Source of the DNA: Achromobacter sp. RTa
GTDB lineage: Bacteria; Pseudomonadota; Gammaproteobacteria; Burkholderiales; Burkholderiaceae_B
Length of the DNA stretch: 58,454 nt
NCBI RefSeq assembly: GCF_000757485.1
Contig: NZ_JPYO01000034.1
Coordinates: 74,966-133,419, forward strand
Direction: 5' to 3'
A program made the translations under genes and the position numbers. The notes under the pieces were generated by a model. That model saw only the letters and a program-made list of their open reading frames with translations, was not told where the DNA came from and made no database searches. Below are positions 50,960 to 58,454 of this stretch, one piece after another. Each line of letters starts with the position of its first letter. Positions within the stretch are counted from its first letter, which is position 1.

Positions 50960-52936
50960 ATGCTCGGGAAACTCACCCTCGAGGCCATTCCGTACCATGA
51001 ACCCATCGTCATGGTTACGCTGGCCGCCGTGTGCCTGGGAGGCCTAGCGGTCTTCGGCGCCATCACCTACTTCCAGAAGTGGAAGTATCTCTGGACGGAG
51101 TGGCTGACCACGGTCGACCACAAGCGTATCGGCGTGATGTACATCATCGTCGCCCTGATCATGCTGCTGCGCGGCTTCGCCGACGCCATCATGATGCGTA
51201 CCCAGCTGGCGGTCGCCTCCGCCGACTCGGCCGGCTTCCTGCCGCCGCACCACTACGACCAGATCTTCACCGCCCACGGCGTCATCATGATTTTCTTCAT
51301 GGCGATGCCCTTCATCACCGGGCTGATGAACCTCGTCGTGCCGCTGCAGATCGGCGCCCGCGACGTGGCCTACCCGTTCCTGAACTCGCTGAGCTTCTGG
51401 CTGTTCGGCGCCGGCGTCGCGCTGATGATGATCTCGCTGTTCGTGGGCGAATTCGCCGCGACCGGCTGGCTCGCCTATCCGCCGCTGTCCGGACTGGACT
51501 ACAGCCCGAGCGTGGGGGTGGACTACTACATCTGGGCGCTCCAGATATCCGGGTTGGGCACCACGCTTAGCGGCATCAACTTCATCGTGACCATCCTGCG
51601 CATGCGCGCGCCGGGCATGGGCCTGATGAAGATGCCGATCTTCACCTGGACCTCCCTGGTCACCAACGTCCTGATCGTCGCCGCCTTCCCCGTGCTGGCC
51701 GCAACGCTCGCGCTGTTGACGATGGACCGCTACCTGGGCACGCACTTCTTCACGAACGACATGGGCGGCAACGTCATGATGTACGTGAACCTGATCTGGA
51801 TCTGGGGCCACCCCGAGGTCTACATCCTGGTGCTGCCGGCGTTCGGCGTGTATTCGGAAATCGTCGCCACCTTCGCCCGCAAGACCCTGTTCGGCTACAA
51901 GTCCATGGTCTACGCCACGGCCGCCATCGGCGTCCTGTCGTTCCTGGTCTGGCTGCACCACTTCTTCACCATGGGCGCGGGAGCCAACGTCAATGCCTTC
52001 TTCGGCATAGCGACAATGATCATCTCGATCCCGACGGGCGCGAAGATCTTCAACTGGCTGTTCACCATCTACCGCGGCCGCCTGCGCATCACCACGCCGG
52101 TGCTGTGGACGCTGGGCTTCATGATCGTGTTCGTCATCGGCGGCATGACCGGCGTGATGCTGGCCATCCCCGGCGTGTCCTTCGTGCTGCACAACAGCCT
52201 GTTCCTGATCGCCCACTTCCACAACACCATCATCGGTGGCGTGGTGTTCGGGTGCATCGCCGGCATGACCTACTGGTTCCCCAAGGCCTTCGGCTTCAAG
52301 CTGAACGAGCGCCTGGGCCGCTATTCGTTCTACTGCTGGTTCGTCGGCTTCTTCCTGGCCTTCATGCCCCTGTACATCCTGGGCTTCAAGGGCATGACCC
52401 GCCGCCTGAACCACTACGACAACCCCGAGTGGCAGCCCTACCTGCTGGTCGCCCTGGCCGGCGCCGCGCTGATCATGCTGGGCATCTGGTTCCTGCTGCA
52501 GCAAGTGTTCGTCTCGGTTCGCCAGCGCAAGCAGAACCAGGACATCACCGGCGATCCCTGGGATGGCCGCACGCTGGAATGGTCGATCTCTTCGCCCGCT
52601 CCTTTCTACAACTTCGCCCACGTGCCGCACGTTGACTCGCTGGACCAGTTCTGGGAAGACAAGCAGAACGGCAAGGCCTACAAGCGCCCGGCCAAGTACG
52701 AAGACATCCACATGCCGAAGAACACCGCCGCCGGCGTATTCATCGGCGCCTTCGGCCTGGTCATGTGCTTCGCCCTGATCTGGCACATCTGGTGGCTGTC
52801 CATCGTCGGTTTCGTCGGCATGATCGGTTCGTTCATCGTCCGCGCCTATGACCGCGACGTCGACTACTGGGTCCCGGCCGCGGAAGTCGAACGCATCGAA
52901 AACGCTCACTTTGACAAAATGCAGAAGGCCGCCTGA
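50960..52936 (+). CDS. cyoB: Cytochrome bo3 ubiquinol oxidase subunit I
   Basis: A 658-residue catalytic subunit with about fifteen helices. Haem and copper ligands are visible: the low-spin haem histidine in [14 protein letters not shown], CuB histidine and cross-linked tyrosine in [26 protein letters not shown], and [13 protein letters not shown] with the haem o3 and low-spin ligands. It reduces O2 to water and pumps protons. It starts two bases after cyoA. Confidence 0.97.
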   Translation: MLGKLTLEAIPYHEPIVMVTLAAVCLGGLAVFGAITYFQKWKYLWTEWLTTVDHKRIGVMYIIVALIMLLRGFADAIMMRTQLAVASADSAGFLPPHHYDQIFTAHGVIMIFFMAMPFITGLMNLVVPLQIGARDVAYPFLNSLSFWLFGAGVALMMISLFVGEFAATGWLAYPPLSGLDYSPSVGVDYYIWALQISGLGTTLSGINFIVTILRMRAPGMGLMKMPIFTWTSLVTNVLIVAAFPVLAATLALLTMDRYLGTHFFTNDMGGNVMMYVNLIWIWGHPEVYILVLPAFGVYSEIVATFARKTLFGYKSMVYATAAIGVLSFLVWLHHFFTMGAGANVNAFFGIATMIISIPTGAKIFNWLFTIYRGRLRITTPVLWTLGFMIVFVIGGMTGVMLAIPGVSFVLHNSLFLIAHFHNTIIGGVVFGCIAGMTYWFPKAFGFKLNERLGRYSFYCWFVGFFLAFMPLYILGFKGMTRRLNHYDNPEWQPYLLVALAGAALIMLGIWFLLQQVFVSVRQRKQNQDITGDPWDGRTLEWSISSPAPFYNFAHVPHVDSLDQFWEDKQNGKAYKRPAKYEDIHMPKNTAAGVFIGAFGLVMCFALIWHIWWLSIVGFVGMIGSFIVRAYDRDVDYWVPAAEVERIENAHFDKMQKAA

Positions 52937-52939
52937 GCC

Positions 52940-53554
52940 ATGATTCAAGCCGTAGCCACTCTCCCCCACGCGGGTCACGACGATCACGCGCATCACGACG
53001 ATGGATCCAAGACCGTATTCGGTTTCTGGGTCTATCTGATGAGCGACCTGCTGATCTTTTCGGTCCTGTTCGCCACGTTCGCGGTGTTGTCCAACGCCAC
53101 CGCGGGCGGCCCCACGGGCAAGGAACTGTTCGACCTGAAGTTCGTGCTGGTCGAAACGCTGTTGCTGCTGTTCTCCAGCTTCACCTTCGGCATGGCCAAC
53201 CTGAACGTGCACGCCAACAACAAGAGCCGCGCCATGGGCTGGTTGATGGTGACGTTCCTGTTCGGCGCGGGCTTCATCGCGATGGAAGTCTATGAATTCC
53301 ATCACCTGATCGCCGAAGGCGCCGGCCCCGGCCGCAGCGCCTACCTGTCCGCGTTCTTCACGCTGATCGGCACGCACGGCCTGCACGTCACGTTTGGCCT
53401 GATCTGGATCATCGTCCTGCTGGACATGATCCGCCGCCATGGCCTGGACTCGATCAACAAGCGCCGCCTGGCGTGCCTGAGCCTGTTCTGGCACTTCCTG
53501 GACATCGTCTGGATCTGCGTCTTCACCTTCGTTTATCTCCTGGGAGCCCTCTGA
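52940..53554 (+). CDS. cyoC: Cytochrome bo3 ubiquinol oxidase subunit III
   Basis: A 204-residue five-helix subunit: a His/Asp-rich N-terminus ([13 protein letters not shown]), then [26 protein letters not shown], characteristic of CyoC, and the ISKR-like [22 protein letters not shown] end. It lies three bases after cyoB, and its stop overlaps the cyoD start by one base (TGATG). Confidence 0.95.
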   Translation: MIQAVATLPHAGHDDHAHHDDGSKTVFGFWVYLMSDLLIFSVLFATFAVLSNATAGGPTGKELFDLKFVLVETLLLLFSSFTFGMANLNVHANNKSRAMGWLMVTFLFGAGFIAMEVYEFHHLIAEGAGPGRSAYLSAFFTLIGTHGLHVTFGLIWIIVLLDMIRRHGLDSINKRRLACLSLFWHFLDIVWICVFTFVYLLGAL

Positions 53555-53904
53555 TGTCGCACTCCGCTGCGGCCGCACACGGCCACGACGACCACGCCGC
53601 CGACCACGGCAGCCTGAAGTCCTACATCATCGGTTTCGTGCTTTCGCTGCTTCTCACCTTCGGCTCCTTCGGCCTGGTGATGAACGGCGCGCTGTCCCAC
53701 ACCGCCACGATCATCGGCGTGGTGGCGCTGTGCGTGCTCCAGCTGCTGGTGCAGCTGGTGTACTTCCTGCACATGGGCGCATCGAAGTCGGCCCGCGACA
53801 ACCTGGCCACGTTCGTCTTCACCCTCATGATCATCGCCATCATCGTCGGCGGTTCGGCATGGGTGCTGTACAACATGAACGTCAACATGGGCCACGCCAT
53901 GTAA
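53554..53904 (+). CDS. cyoD: Cytochrome bo3 ubiquinol oxidase subunit IV
   Basis: A 116-residue three-helix subunit with a His-rich start (AHGHDDHAADHGSLKSYIIGFVLSLLLT) and the CyoD segment LQLLVQLVYFLHMG. It helps assemble the CuB centre. It ends the operon; cyoE (haem o synthase) does not follow. A strong terminator lies 21 bases downstream. Confidence 0.93.
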   Translation: MSHSAAAAHGHDDHAADHGSLKSYIIGFVLSLLLTFGSFGLVMNGALSHTATIIGVVALCVLQLLVQLVYFLHMGASKSARDNLATFVFTLMIIAIIVGGSAWVLYNMNVNMGHAM

Positions 53905-53924
53905 TGACGGCTTGCCGTTGAAGC

Positions 53925-53957
53925 AAAAACAGGCGCCTTCAGGCGCCTGTTTTTTTT
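53925..53957 (+). terminator. Rho-independent terminator of cyoABCD
   Basis: ACAGGCGCCT (53929-53938) pairs perfectly with AGGCGCCTGT (53941-53950), followed by a run of T. An A-run precedes the stem, so it could work in both directions. Confidence 0.9.
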
Positions 53958-53973
53958 GCGCGCGGCATAAGGT

Positions 53974-54003
53974 TTGCGCGAGGCCAAGGCAGCGCTGGAT
54001 ACT
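53974..54003 (+). promoter_or_regulatory. Candidate promoter of the NifQ-like gene
   Basis: TTGCGC (53974-53979), 18 bases, GATACT (53998-54003). Transcription would start near 54010, within the ModE-like box. Confidence 0.4.
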
Positions 54004-54004
54004 T

Positions 54005-54028
54005 CGTTATATATTCAAATGCATAACG
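54005..54028. promoter_or_regulatory. ModE-like molybdate operator
   Basis: A 24-base dyad: CGTTATATA, six bases, TGCATAACG. It matches the ModE consensus CGYTATATA-N6/7-TANATAACG with one mismatch, and is A/T-rich against a GC-rich background. It overlaps the expected transcription start of the NifQ-like gene, the position for repression. Confidence 0.6.
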
Positions 54029-54072
54029 TTGTTCCACGCTTCTTCCACGGCCTCGCCCGCCGCGTCTGCGCC

Positions 54073-54693
54073 ATGTCCGCATCTCCAGCCGCCCGTTCCG
54101 ATTGCCCCGACACCGCGCGGGAGCTTGCCCGCGCGCTGCTGCGCCATGCGCGCGCCGGGCATCCCGACACAGGATTCTTCGCCACGGTGCTCGGCAAGCG
54201 GCTGGCGCAGAAAGACCTGGCGGGCTGCGGCCTGTCTTCGCAAGAACTGGATGCGATGCTGGCACGGCTGTTTCCCGGCGTCTTGGCCTCGCGCGACGCG
54301 GCCTTGGCCGCGCTGCGCGAACAAGGCGCCGCCTACGCCGCTTTCGGGCTGGACGGCGCGCAGGCGGAGTTCACCCAATGGCTGCGCGCGCTGCTGGACG
54401 CCTGGCGCACGCCGCAGGCCGACGCCACGCCTTGGGTCACCAGCGTGCTGGCGCATGCCTGTCTGCGGCCCGACCATCTGTGGCGCGACCTGGGCCTGTC
54501 CGGCCGCGAGGACGTGACCGCCTTGCTGGCGCGCCACTATCCCGGCCTGATGGCGCGCAACGTGCGCAACCTGCGCTGGAAGCAGTTCCTCGCCTATTCC
54601 GCCCGCGAATATGCGGGCCTGCCGCCCGCGCCGGCGCCCGGCTGCCCGGCCTGCGAAGACTACGGCGCCTGCTATCCGCCGGGGTCCGCCTGA
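54073..54693 (+). CDS. NifQ-family protein
   Basis: A 206-residue protein with the NifQ C-terminal pattern: NVRNLRWKQFLA, then a cysteine cluster C191-x2-C194-x5-C200 (GCPACEDYGACY). NifQ supplies molybdenum for nitrogenase cofactor and uses four cysteines (C-x4-C-x2-C-x7-C as I recall); here the first is absent and the last spacing is shorter. There are no nif genes nearby, so the role is not nitrogen fixation, but the ModE-like box upstream supports a molybdenum link. The ATG at 54073 is preferred because the next one upstream (54019) lies inside that box. Confidence 0.72.
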   Translation: MSASPAARSDCPDTARELARALLRHARAGHPDTGFFATVLGKRLAQKDLAGCGLSSQELDAMLARLFPGVLASRDAALAALREQGAAYAAFGLDGAQAEFTQWLRALLDAWRTPQADATPWVTSVLAHACLRPDHLWRDLGLSGREDVTALLARHYPGLMARNVRNLRWKQFLAYSAREYAGLPPAPAPGCPACEDYGACYPPGSA

Positions 54694-54703
54694 CGCCCCT
54701 TCT

Positions 54704-56827
54704 TCAATAGCGGTAGGTTGCGCCGATGCCCGCGCCCAGGCTACGGCCGGCGGCCGGTTCGTAATAACGTCCGTTGGCCTCGTTGACGATCACCGAACCG
54801 GCGTAGCGGCGGTCGAACAGATTGTCCACCCGGACATAGGCGTTCAATTCCCAGGCGCCCAGTTTTTTCACATAGCCGGCGCTCAGGGCGGCCACGACAT
54901 AGCCCGGCGCATCGCCATCATTGGCGTCGTCGACATAGACCTTGCTCAGCAGCCGGCCCTCCACCGACGCCTGCCACCCTTCGGGCGGGGCCCAGGCCAG
55001 CGCAGCGTACGCCGCCTGGCGCGCGATGCCGGGGATGCGGTTGCCGGCGCGGATATCGCCCGGCCCGTCGTCGGCATAGCGGGCGTTCAGCCACGTATAG
55101 GCGATCTGGCTGCGGCCATGGCCGGCGAACTCGCCGGACCAGCCCAGCTCCACGCCGTCACGCCGGGTCCGTCCGGCGTTCTGGTAGCTGGTCCGCCCGC
55201 CGGAACTGCCCGCCGAGACGATCTCGTCGTCGGTGCTGGTGTGAAAGACCGCCGCCGTCAGCAGCCCGCCCGCCACGCGCGCCTTCACGCCCGCTTCCAG
55301 ATTGGTGCTGAGCGCGGGCGCCAGGCCGAAGTTCAGGCCGGGCTGGCCGCCGGGCCGGTACGAGAGTTCGTTCAGCGTGGGCGTCTCGAAGCCGCGGCCG
55401 TACGAACCGTAAAGACTCAGGTCGGGGCTCGGCGCGTAGCGGACCGCCGCCACCGGCAAGGCCTTGCGATAGCGCGCGTCTCCGCTGTCGTCGGCGTTGC
55501 CCGGCACGACATAATGGTCGTTGGAATCGAAGCTCACCGTGCTATAGCGCAGGCCCGCGTCAAGGGTCCACCGCTCCGAGGGCTGCCAGGACGCCTGAAC
55601 GTAGGGATCGGCGTTGTAGACGGTATTGGTTTCGTCGCGCCTGAGCGCGCCTTTCACGCCCAACTGGCGGCCGGCTCCGGACCCGGTGAAGTTCTCATAG
55701 CCCTTGCGGTCCTCGCGCATGGAATCGTAGGAAAAGCCACCCACCAGCGTCAACGGCCGGCCGCCAACCGACGTTTCGGAAGTCCAGCGCACGTCCGCTC
55801 CGCCATACTGGCGCCTCAGGTCGATGACCCCGCCCGCCTGCGTGGGCGCCACCTGCGCGGCAGGCGGGATCGACTGGTACTGCGACGTATCGCGCTGGCC
55901 GTAATAAACCATCAGGCGCAGGGTGTTGCGGCCGTCGATCTCGCGTTCGTAGACGGCCCCGCCCTGCGTCTGCCGGACCGTCTTGCGCGTGTCGTATTGC
56001 TCGGCCAGCGGCGCTGCGCGCGGATCGTCCTGGAATTGCCGGTAGGTCAGCCCCAGCGGATCCTGTGCCTTCAGGTCCACGCTGTTGGCCACCAGGGTCA
56101 GGCGGCTGGCGTCATCCAGTTGCAGGCCCAGCTTGGCATTGCCCAGGTTCTTGCGGGCGGCGCTATGGTCGCGGTAGCCGTCGGTGGTGAAACGGCTCAG
56201 GTCCAGCACGTAGTCCAGGGCGCCGGCGCCCGAGCCGGCGGCGCCGTTGGCGCGCAAGCCGTAGCGCCAGGTGCCATAACTGCCGGCCCAGCCGCTGGCC
56301 GAAAGCGACGGCGGCTCCACGCCGTCCTCGGTGGTGACCTGGATCACGCCTCCGGACGAATTGCCATAAAGCGCGGAGAATGGGCCGCGCAGCACCTCGA
56401 CCAGGCCGATCGAGCCGATGTCGATATTCGATGTCTGCCCCTGGCCGTCCGGCATGGTGGCCGGGATGCCGTCCACATAGAGACGCACGCCGCGCACGCC
56501 GAATGTGGAGCGCGCCCCAAAGCCGCGGCTGGATATCTGCAGGTCCTGCGCATAGTTCTGGCGATTCTGGATCTGGAGGCCGGGCACCCCGGCCAGCCCT
56601 TCGGACAGGTTGATTCCCGGCTGGCCCCGGCGCATTTGCGCCCCCTGCACCACGTCCACCGACGCCGGGGTATCCATGACGGACGCCCCCAGGCGCGTGC
56701 CCGTGACGACGACCGCGGGCAGCTCGGGCGCGGCCGGCTGCGCCCAGGCCGACGCCGATGCCGACGCCAGCAATCCCAGCATGGCCCGGCGCCTCACGCC
56801 GGAACGCCACCCTTCCTGTTCAGCCAA
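54704..56827 (-). CDS. pqqU: TonB-dependent receptor, PqqU/YncD-like
   Basis: A 707-residue outer-membrane receptor: signal region after RRRAMLGLLASASASAWAQ, TonB box-like ELPAVVVTG, plug (~45-170) and barrel ending in ATYRY. Several stretches match what I recall of E. coli YncD, now PqqU, the pyrroloquinoline quinone importer: RGFGARSTFGVRG, LYVDGIPATMPDGQGQTSN, FDSNDHYVVPGNADDSGDA and IVNEANGRYYEP. The substrate here is inferred from that similarity. The start is TTG at 56827, five bases after GAGGAGG. No Fur site was found. Confidence 0.85.
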   Translation of the reverse strand: MAEQEGWRSGVRRRAMLGLLASASASAWAQPAAPELPAVVVTGTRLGASVMDTPASVDVVQGAQMRRGQPGINLSEGLAGVPGLQIQNRQNYAQDLQISSRGFGARSTFGVRGVRLYVDGIPATMPDGQGQTSNIDIGSIGLVEVLRGPFSALYGNSSGGVIQVTTEDGVEPPSLSASGWAGSYGTWRYGLRANGAAGSGAGALDYVLDLSRFTTDGYRDHSAARKNLGNAKLGLQLDDASRLTLVANSVDLKAQDPLGLTYRQFQDDPRAAPLAEQYDTRKTVRQTQGGAVYEREIDGRNTLRLMVYYGQRDTSQYQSIPPAAQVAPTQAGGVIDLRRQYGGADVRWTSETSVGGRPLTLVGGFSYDSMREDRKGYENFTGSGAGRQLGVKGALRRDETNTVYNADPYVQASWQPSERWTLDAGLRYSTVSFDSNDHYVVPGNADDSGDARYRKALPVAAVRYAPSPDLSLYGSYGRGFETPTLNELSYRPGGQPGLNFGLAPALSTNLEAGVKARVAGGLLTAAVFHTSTDDEIVSAGSSGGRTSYQNAGRTRRDGVELGWSGEFAGHGRSQIAYTWLNARYADDGPGDIRAGNRIPGIARQAAYAALAWAPPEGWQASVEGRLLSKVYVDDANDGDAPGYVVAALSAGYVKKLGAWELNAYVRVDNLFDRRYAGSVIVNEANGRYYEPAAGRSLGAGIGATYRY

Positions 56828-56880
56828 ACACGCCTCCTCGGCCAGACACGCATTCCTGGGAATCGGTTCTAATGGCCCAC

Positions 56881-57096
56881 ATGGATAACTCGCAAGACAT
56901 CGAACGCCGCCTGCTGGAACTGGAGGTCAAGGCCAGCTTCGCGGACGACCTGCTGGAACAGCTCAACCAGATCATCGTCCGCCAGCAACAGCAGATAGAC
57001 CGGCTACTGCGCGAAATGGCCGACCTGCGCCAGCAGGCGCCCGAGGGCGCCGCTCCCTTCCGCAGCCTGCGCGACGAACTGCCGCCTCACTACTGA
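56881..57096 (+). CDS. slyX: SlyX family protein
   Basis: A 71-residue coiled-coil protein: DIERRLLELEVKASFADDLLEQLNQIIVRQQQQIDRLLREMADLRQQ, ending LRDELPPHY, the conserved SlyX C-terminus (PPHY). Function unknown despite wide distribution. The ATG at 56881 is preferred; one three codons upstream (56872) is in frame and overlaps a TCTAAT -10-like element. It is divergent from pqqU. Confidence 0.93.
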   Translation: MDNSQDIERRLLELEVKASFADDLLEQLNQIIVRQQQQIDRLLREMADLRQQAPEGAAPFRSLRDELPPHY

Positions 57097-57174
57097 CGCG
57101 CCCCTTCCCGCCCCTTTCGCCAACGCCTGGAATTCGCCATTTCCGGACGTACAACCGTGCCTGTTAGGGCTGCC

Positions 57175-57237
57175 ATAGATCCCATTAATGGAATCTATAG
57201 ACAAATAATCAATCAATATTCCCATTCATGGAAATAT
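57175..57237. promoter_or_regulatory. Two matched A/T-rich palindromes before the DUF4148 gene
   Basis: Palindrome 1 (57175-57198): ATAGAT, c, CCATTAATGG, a, ATCTAT. Palindrome 2 (57216-57237): ATATT, c, CCATTCATGG, a, AATAT. Both share TCCCATTMATGGAA and are 40 bases apart centre to centre, like tandem binding sites for one regulator. They stand in an A/T-rich island. Confidence 0.6.
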
Positions 57238-57365
57238 CTTTTACCGATATACGGGTTTATCCCTACTCCGATTCGGCGCACTATTGAGTCATCGGGAAAC
57301 AGCAACGAAGCACGACGGATAGGCCGCCGGATTCGCTCCCAAGCTCTTGAAATCGGAGATTTACC

Positions 57366-57722
57366 ATGAAGACCCTTGCTACCGCTTTGATGATGTCCCT
57401 GGCCGCCCTGAGCGCCGGCGCCTACGCCGCCTCGCCCAACATCGAACCCAACAACATTCCGTTCCAGGGCGTATATGGCACGCCGTACGAAGGCCCGACC
57501 CGCGCCCAGGTGCAAGCCGAACTGGCTGCCGCCAAGGCCGCCGGCCAGGTCAGCGACGTCGAACCCAACGACATGCCCTTCCAGGGCGTGTATGGAACGC
57601 CCCACACCGGCAAGACCCGCGCTGAAGTGCGCGCCGAACTGGCCGCCGCGAAAGCCGCCGGCATGGTGTCGGACGTCGAGCCCAACGACATGCCGTTCGC
57701 CGGCGTCTACCACGCGAACTAA
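57366..57722 (+). CDS. DUF4148 tandem-repeat secreted protein
   Basis: A 118-residue protein with a 21-residue signal peptide (AYA-A) and two and a half copies of a 39-residue repeat: EPNxxPFQGVYGTP, then TRAxVxAELAAAKAAG and xVSDV. The repeats differ at only about eight positions, so they arose by recent duplication. Function is unknown; such proteins are abundant in Bordetella and Burkholderia and often differentially expressed. CGGAGA precedes the ATG. A terminator follows. Confidence 0.88.
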   Translation: MKTLATALMMSLAALSAGAYAASPNIEPNNIPFQGVYGTPYEGPTRAQVQAELAAAKAAGQVSDVEPNDMPFQGVYGTPHTGKTRAEVRAELAAAKAAGMVSDVEPNDMPFAGVYHAN

Positions 57723-57756
57723 GCCCGCGCAGATTTACCCCTCCCCTTGTTGTACC

Positions 57757-57787
57757 TTGGCCGCCAGCAGTTTGGCGGCCTTTTTTG
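57757..57787 (+). terminator. Rho-independent terminator of the DUF4148 gene
   Basis: GGCCGCCA (57759-57766) pairs with TGGCGGCC (57773-57780) across six bases, followed by TTTTTT. Confidence 0.9.
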
Positions 57788-57863
57788 CTTTCGCATGCGG
57801 TACGGTACTATCGGCTCAAGATCCGGCATCACACAACGACTCTACAAACCAGGGAGCCCCATC

Positions 57864-58244
57864 TTGAAAACCGCCCGCGTTCTCGCCTCTTTGTTCGTGG
57901 CGTGCGGCATCTCGGCCACGGCCTACGCCGCGCCGCCGGTAATGCTGAACAATGCCATCATCACCCAGATTCCCAAGGCCGACCGGAACTCGTTCCACGA
58001 AGCCGTGGCGCAGTCGCTCAACGGCTCCGCCGACGGCCAGCGCACCGAGTGGTCCAGCACGCACCAGCGCAAGAGTGCCCCTCCGATCACGGTGCAACTG
58101 ACGCCCACCCAGACCAGTAAGGTCAAGAACGACCAGACCTGCCGCTTCCTCGTTGGTGACTTCGCCCGCGGCGCCACCACAGAAAAGTGGCAGTTCTGGT
58201 TCTGCAAGCAGCCGGACGGCACCTGGAAGGCCAGCAGCAACTGA
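57864..58244 (+). CDS. Small secreted surface-antigen-like protein
   Basis: A 126-residue protein with a 22-residue signal peptide (AYA-A). The C-terminal pattern DQTCRFLVGDF...WQFWFCKQPDGTWKA, with two cysteines, and the earlier SLNGSADGQRTEWSS resemble the 17-kDa/RT0821-type surface antigen tail (CRxY...G..ACRQPDGSW). The start is TTG at 57864, eight bases after AGGGAG. No upstream ATG gives a signal peptide. Confidence 0.7.
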   Translation: MKTARVLASLFVACGISATAYAAPPVMLNNAIITQIPKADRNSFHEAVAQSLNGSADGQRTEWSSTHQRKSAPPITVQLTPTQTSKVKNDQTCRFLVGDFARGATTEKWQFWFCKQPDGTWKASSN

Positions 58245-58291
58245 TAAAAAGCCCCCACGCTGCGCGCTACGCGCTTGCTGCCCCCCAAGGG

Positions 58292-58454
58292 GGCTGGCTC
58301 GCCTTGGGGCGGCCCGGCGGCGGGCCGGCCATTCTTGCGGAGGCTGTCGATGCGCCGCCCATGTCGCGCACGCTTTGCGTGCTTGCTCCCGTCCCAATAA
58401 GGCTGGCCCGCCTTGGGGCGGCCCGGCGGCGGGCCGGCCATTCTTGCGGAGGCT
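58292..58454. repeat. 109-bp tandem repeat, cut by the window end
   Basis: A 54-base block at 58292-58345 recurs at 58401-58454 with one mismatch. The spacer also resembles the sequence before the first block (GCGCxCGCTxxGCGxGCTTGCT). The block contains a GGCCCG/CGGGCC-type inverted segment. It probably belongs to a dispersed intergenic repeat family; the array may continue beyond the window. Confidence 0.8.

Noticed and set aside
51044..53578. 844-codon open frame antisense to cyoB/cyoC
   Set aside because: Composition is His/Asp/Gln-rich with no family features, and the opposite strand encodes unmistakable oxidase subunits. It is a high-GC shadow.
54019..54072. Upstream ATG for the NifQ-like gene
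   Set aside because: It lies inside the ModE-like dyad and adds residues without family similarity.
54611..56872. 753-codon open frame antisense to the PqqU-like gene
   Set aside because: Shadow of codon bias; no recognisable motifs.

Overview
The window is about 58.5 kb of GC-rich, densely coded bacterial DNA. Gene content points to the Alcaligenaceae (Achromobacter or Bordetella). It has a hurIR-bhuRSTUV haem locus in the Bordetella order, a Bug-type tripartite-tricarboxylate receptor, DUF4148 proteins, a RegBA redox pair and many short GTGTCWGACAC intergenic palindromes. No rRNA, tRNA, CRISPR array, prophage or complete insertion sequence was seen. The assignment is inferred from gene content only; no search was run.

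Layout. 1-3180: a REP-associated transposase-like frame that runs into a GNAT acetyltransferase, then a secreted COG4315 protein with an ECF sigma and anti-sigma pair. 3166-15323: a urea-nitrogen island. The minus strand carries allophanate hydrolase, urea carboxylase and a GntR regulator; the plus strand carries the urtABCDE urea transporter. Both arms read outward from one intergenic region holding two sigma-54 promoters around a central NtrC-like site. 15359-18661: DUF2946 protein, PepSY membrane protein, ArsC-family reductase, PAP2 phosphatase. 18665-21992: tartrate dehydrogenase-like enzyme with a Bug receptor, and a YiiG-like lipoprotein. 22132-25935: divergent alkylation-repair genes (ogt; Ada-AlkA), a LysR regulator, a repeat cluster and yajQ.

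26005-33971: the haem uptake locus bhuVUTSR-hurRI, with a Fur-like site before hurI. 34070-36850: membrane protein, secreted 2H-phosphoesterase-like protein, WYL regulator and glyoxalase-fold protein. 36874-42034: amino-acid permease, kynureninase with a divergent AsnC/Lrp regulator, TrhA/hemolysin III protein and a Tat-exported P1 peptidase. 42229-44528: an amino-acid (probably cystine) ABC transporter. 44718-47829: LysM/M23 lipoprotein, a copper-handling trio (DUF2946, Sco1, PCuAC) and a DUF4148-like protein. 48040-53904: regBA followed by cyoABCD, with three RegA-type palindromes and one FNR/Anr-type site between them. 54073-58454: a NifQ-like gene under a ModE-like box, a PqqU/YncD-like receptor, slyX, a DUF4148 repeat protein behind two matched palindromes, a small secreted protein and a 109-bp repeat array cut by the window end.

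Three regulatory readings stand out: nitrogen-limited urea import and ATP-dependent cleavage from a shared enhancer; redox/oxygen control of the bo3 oxidase by its neighbour RegBA; and probable molybdate repression of a NifQ-like gene in a region with no nif genes. All are direct motif matches that still need experiments. Starts were moved downstream of the longest frame where a ribosome site, signal peptide or operon overlap decided it.
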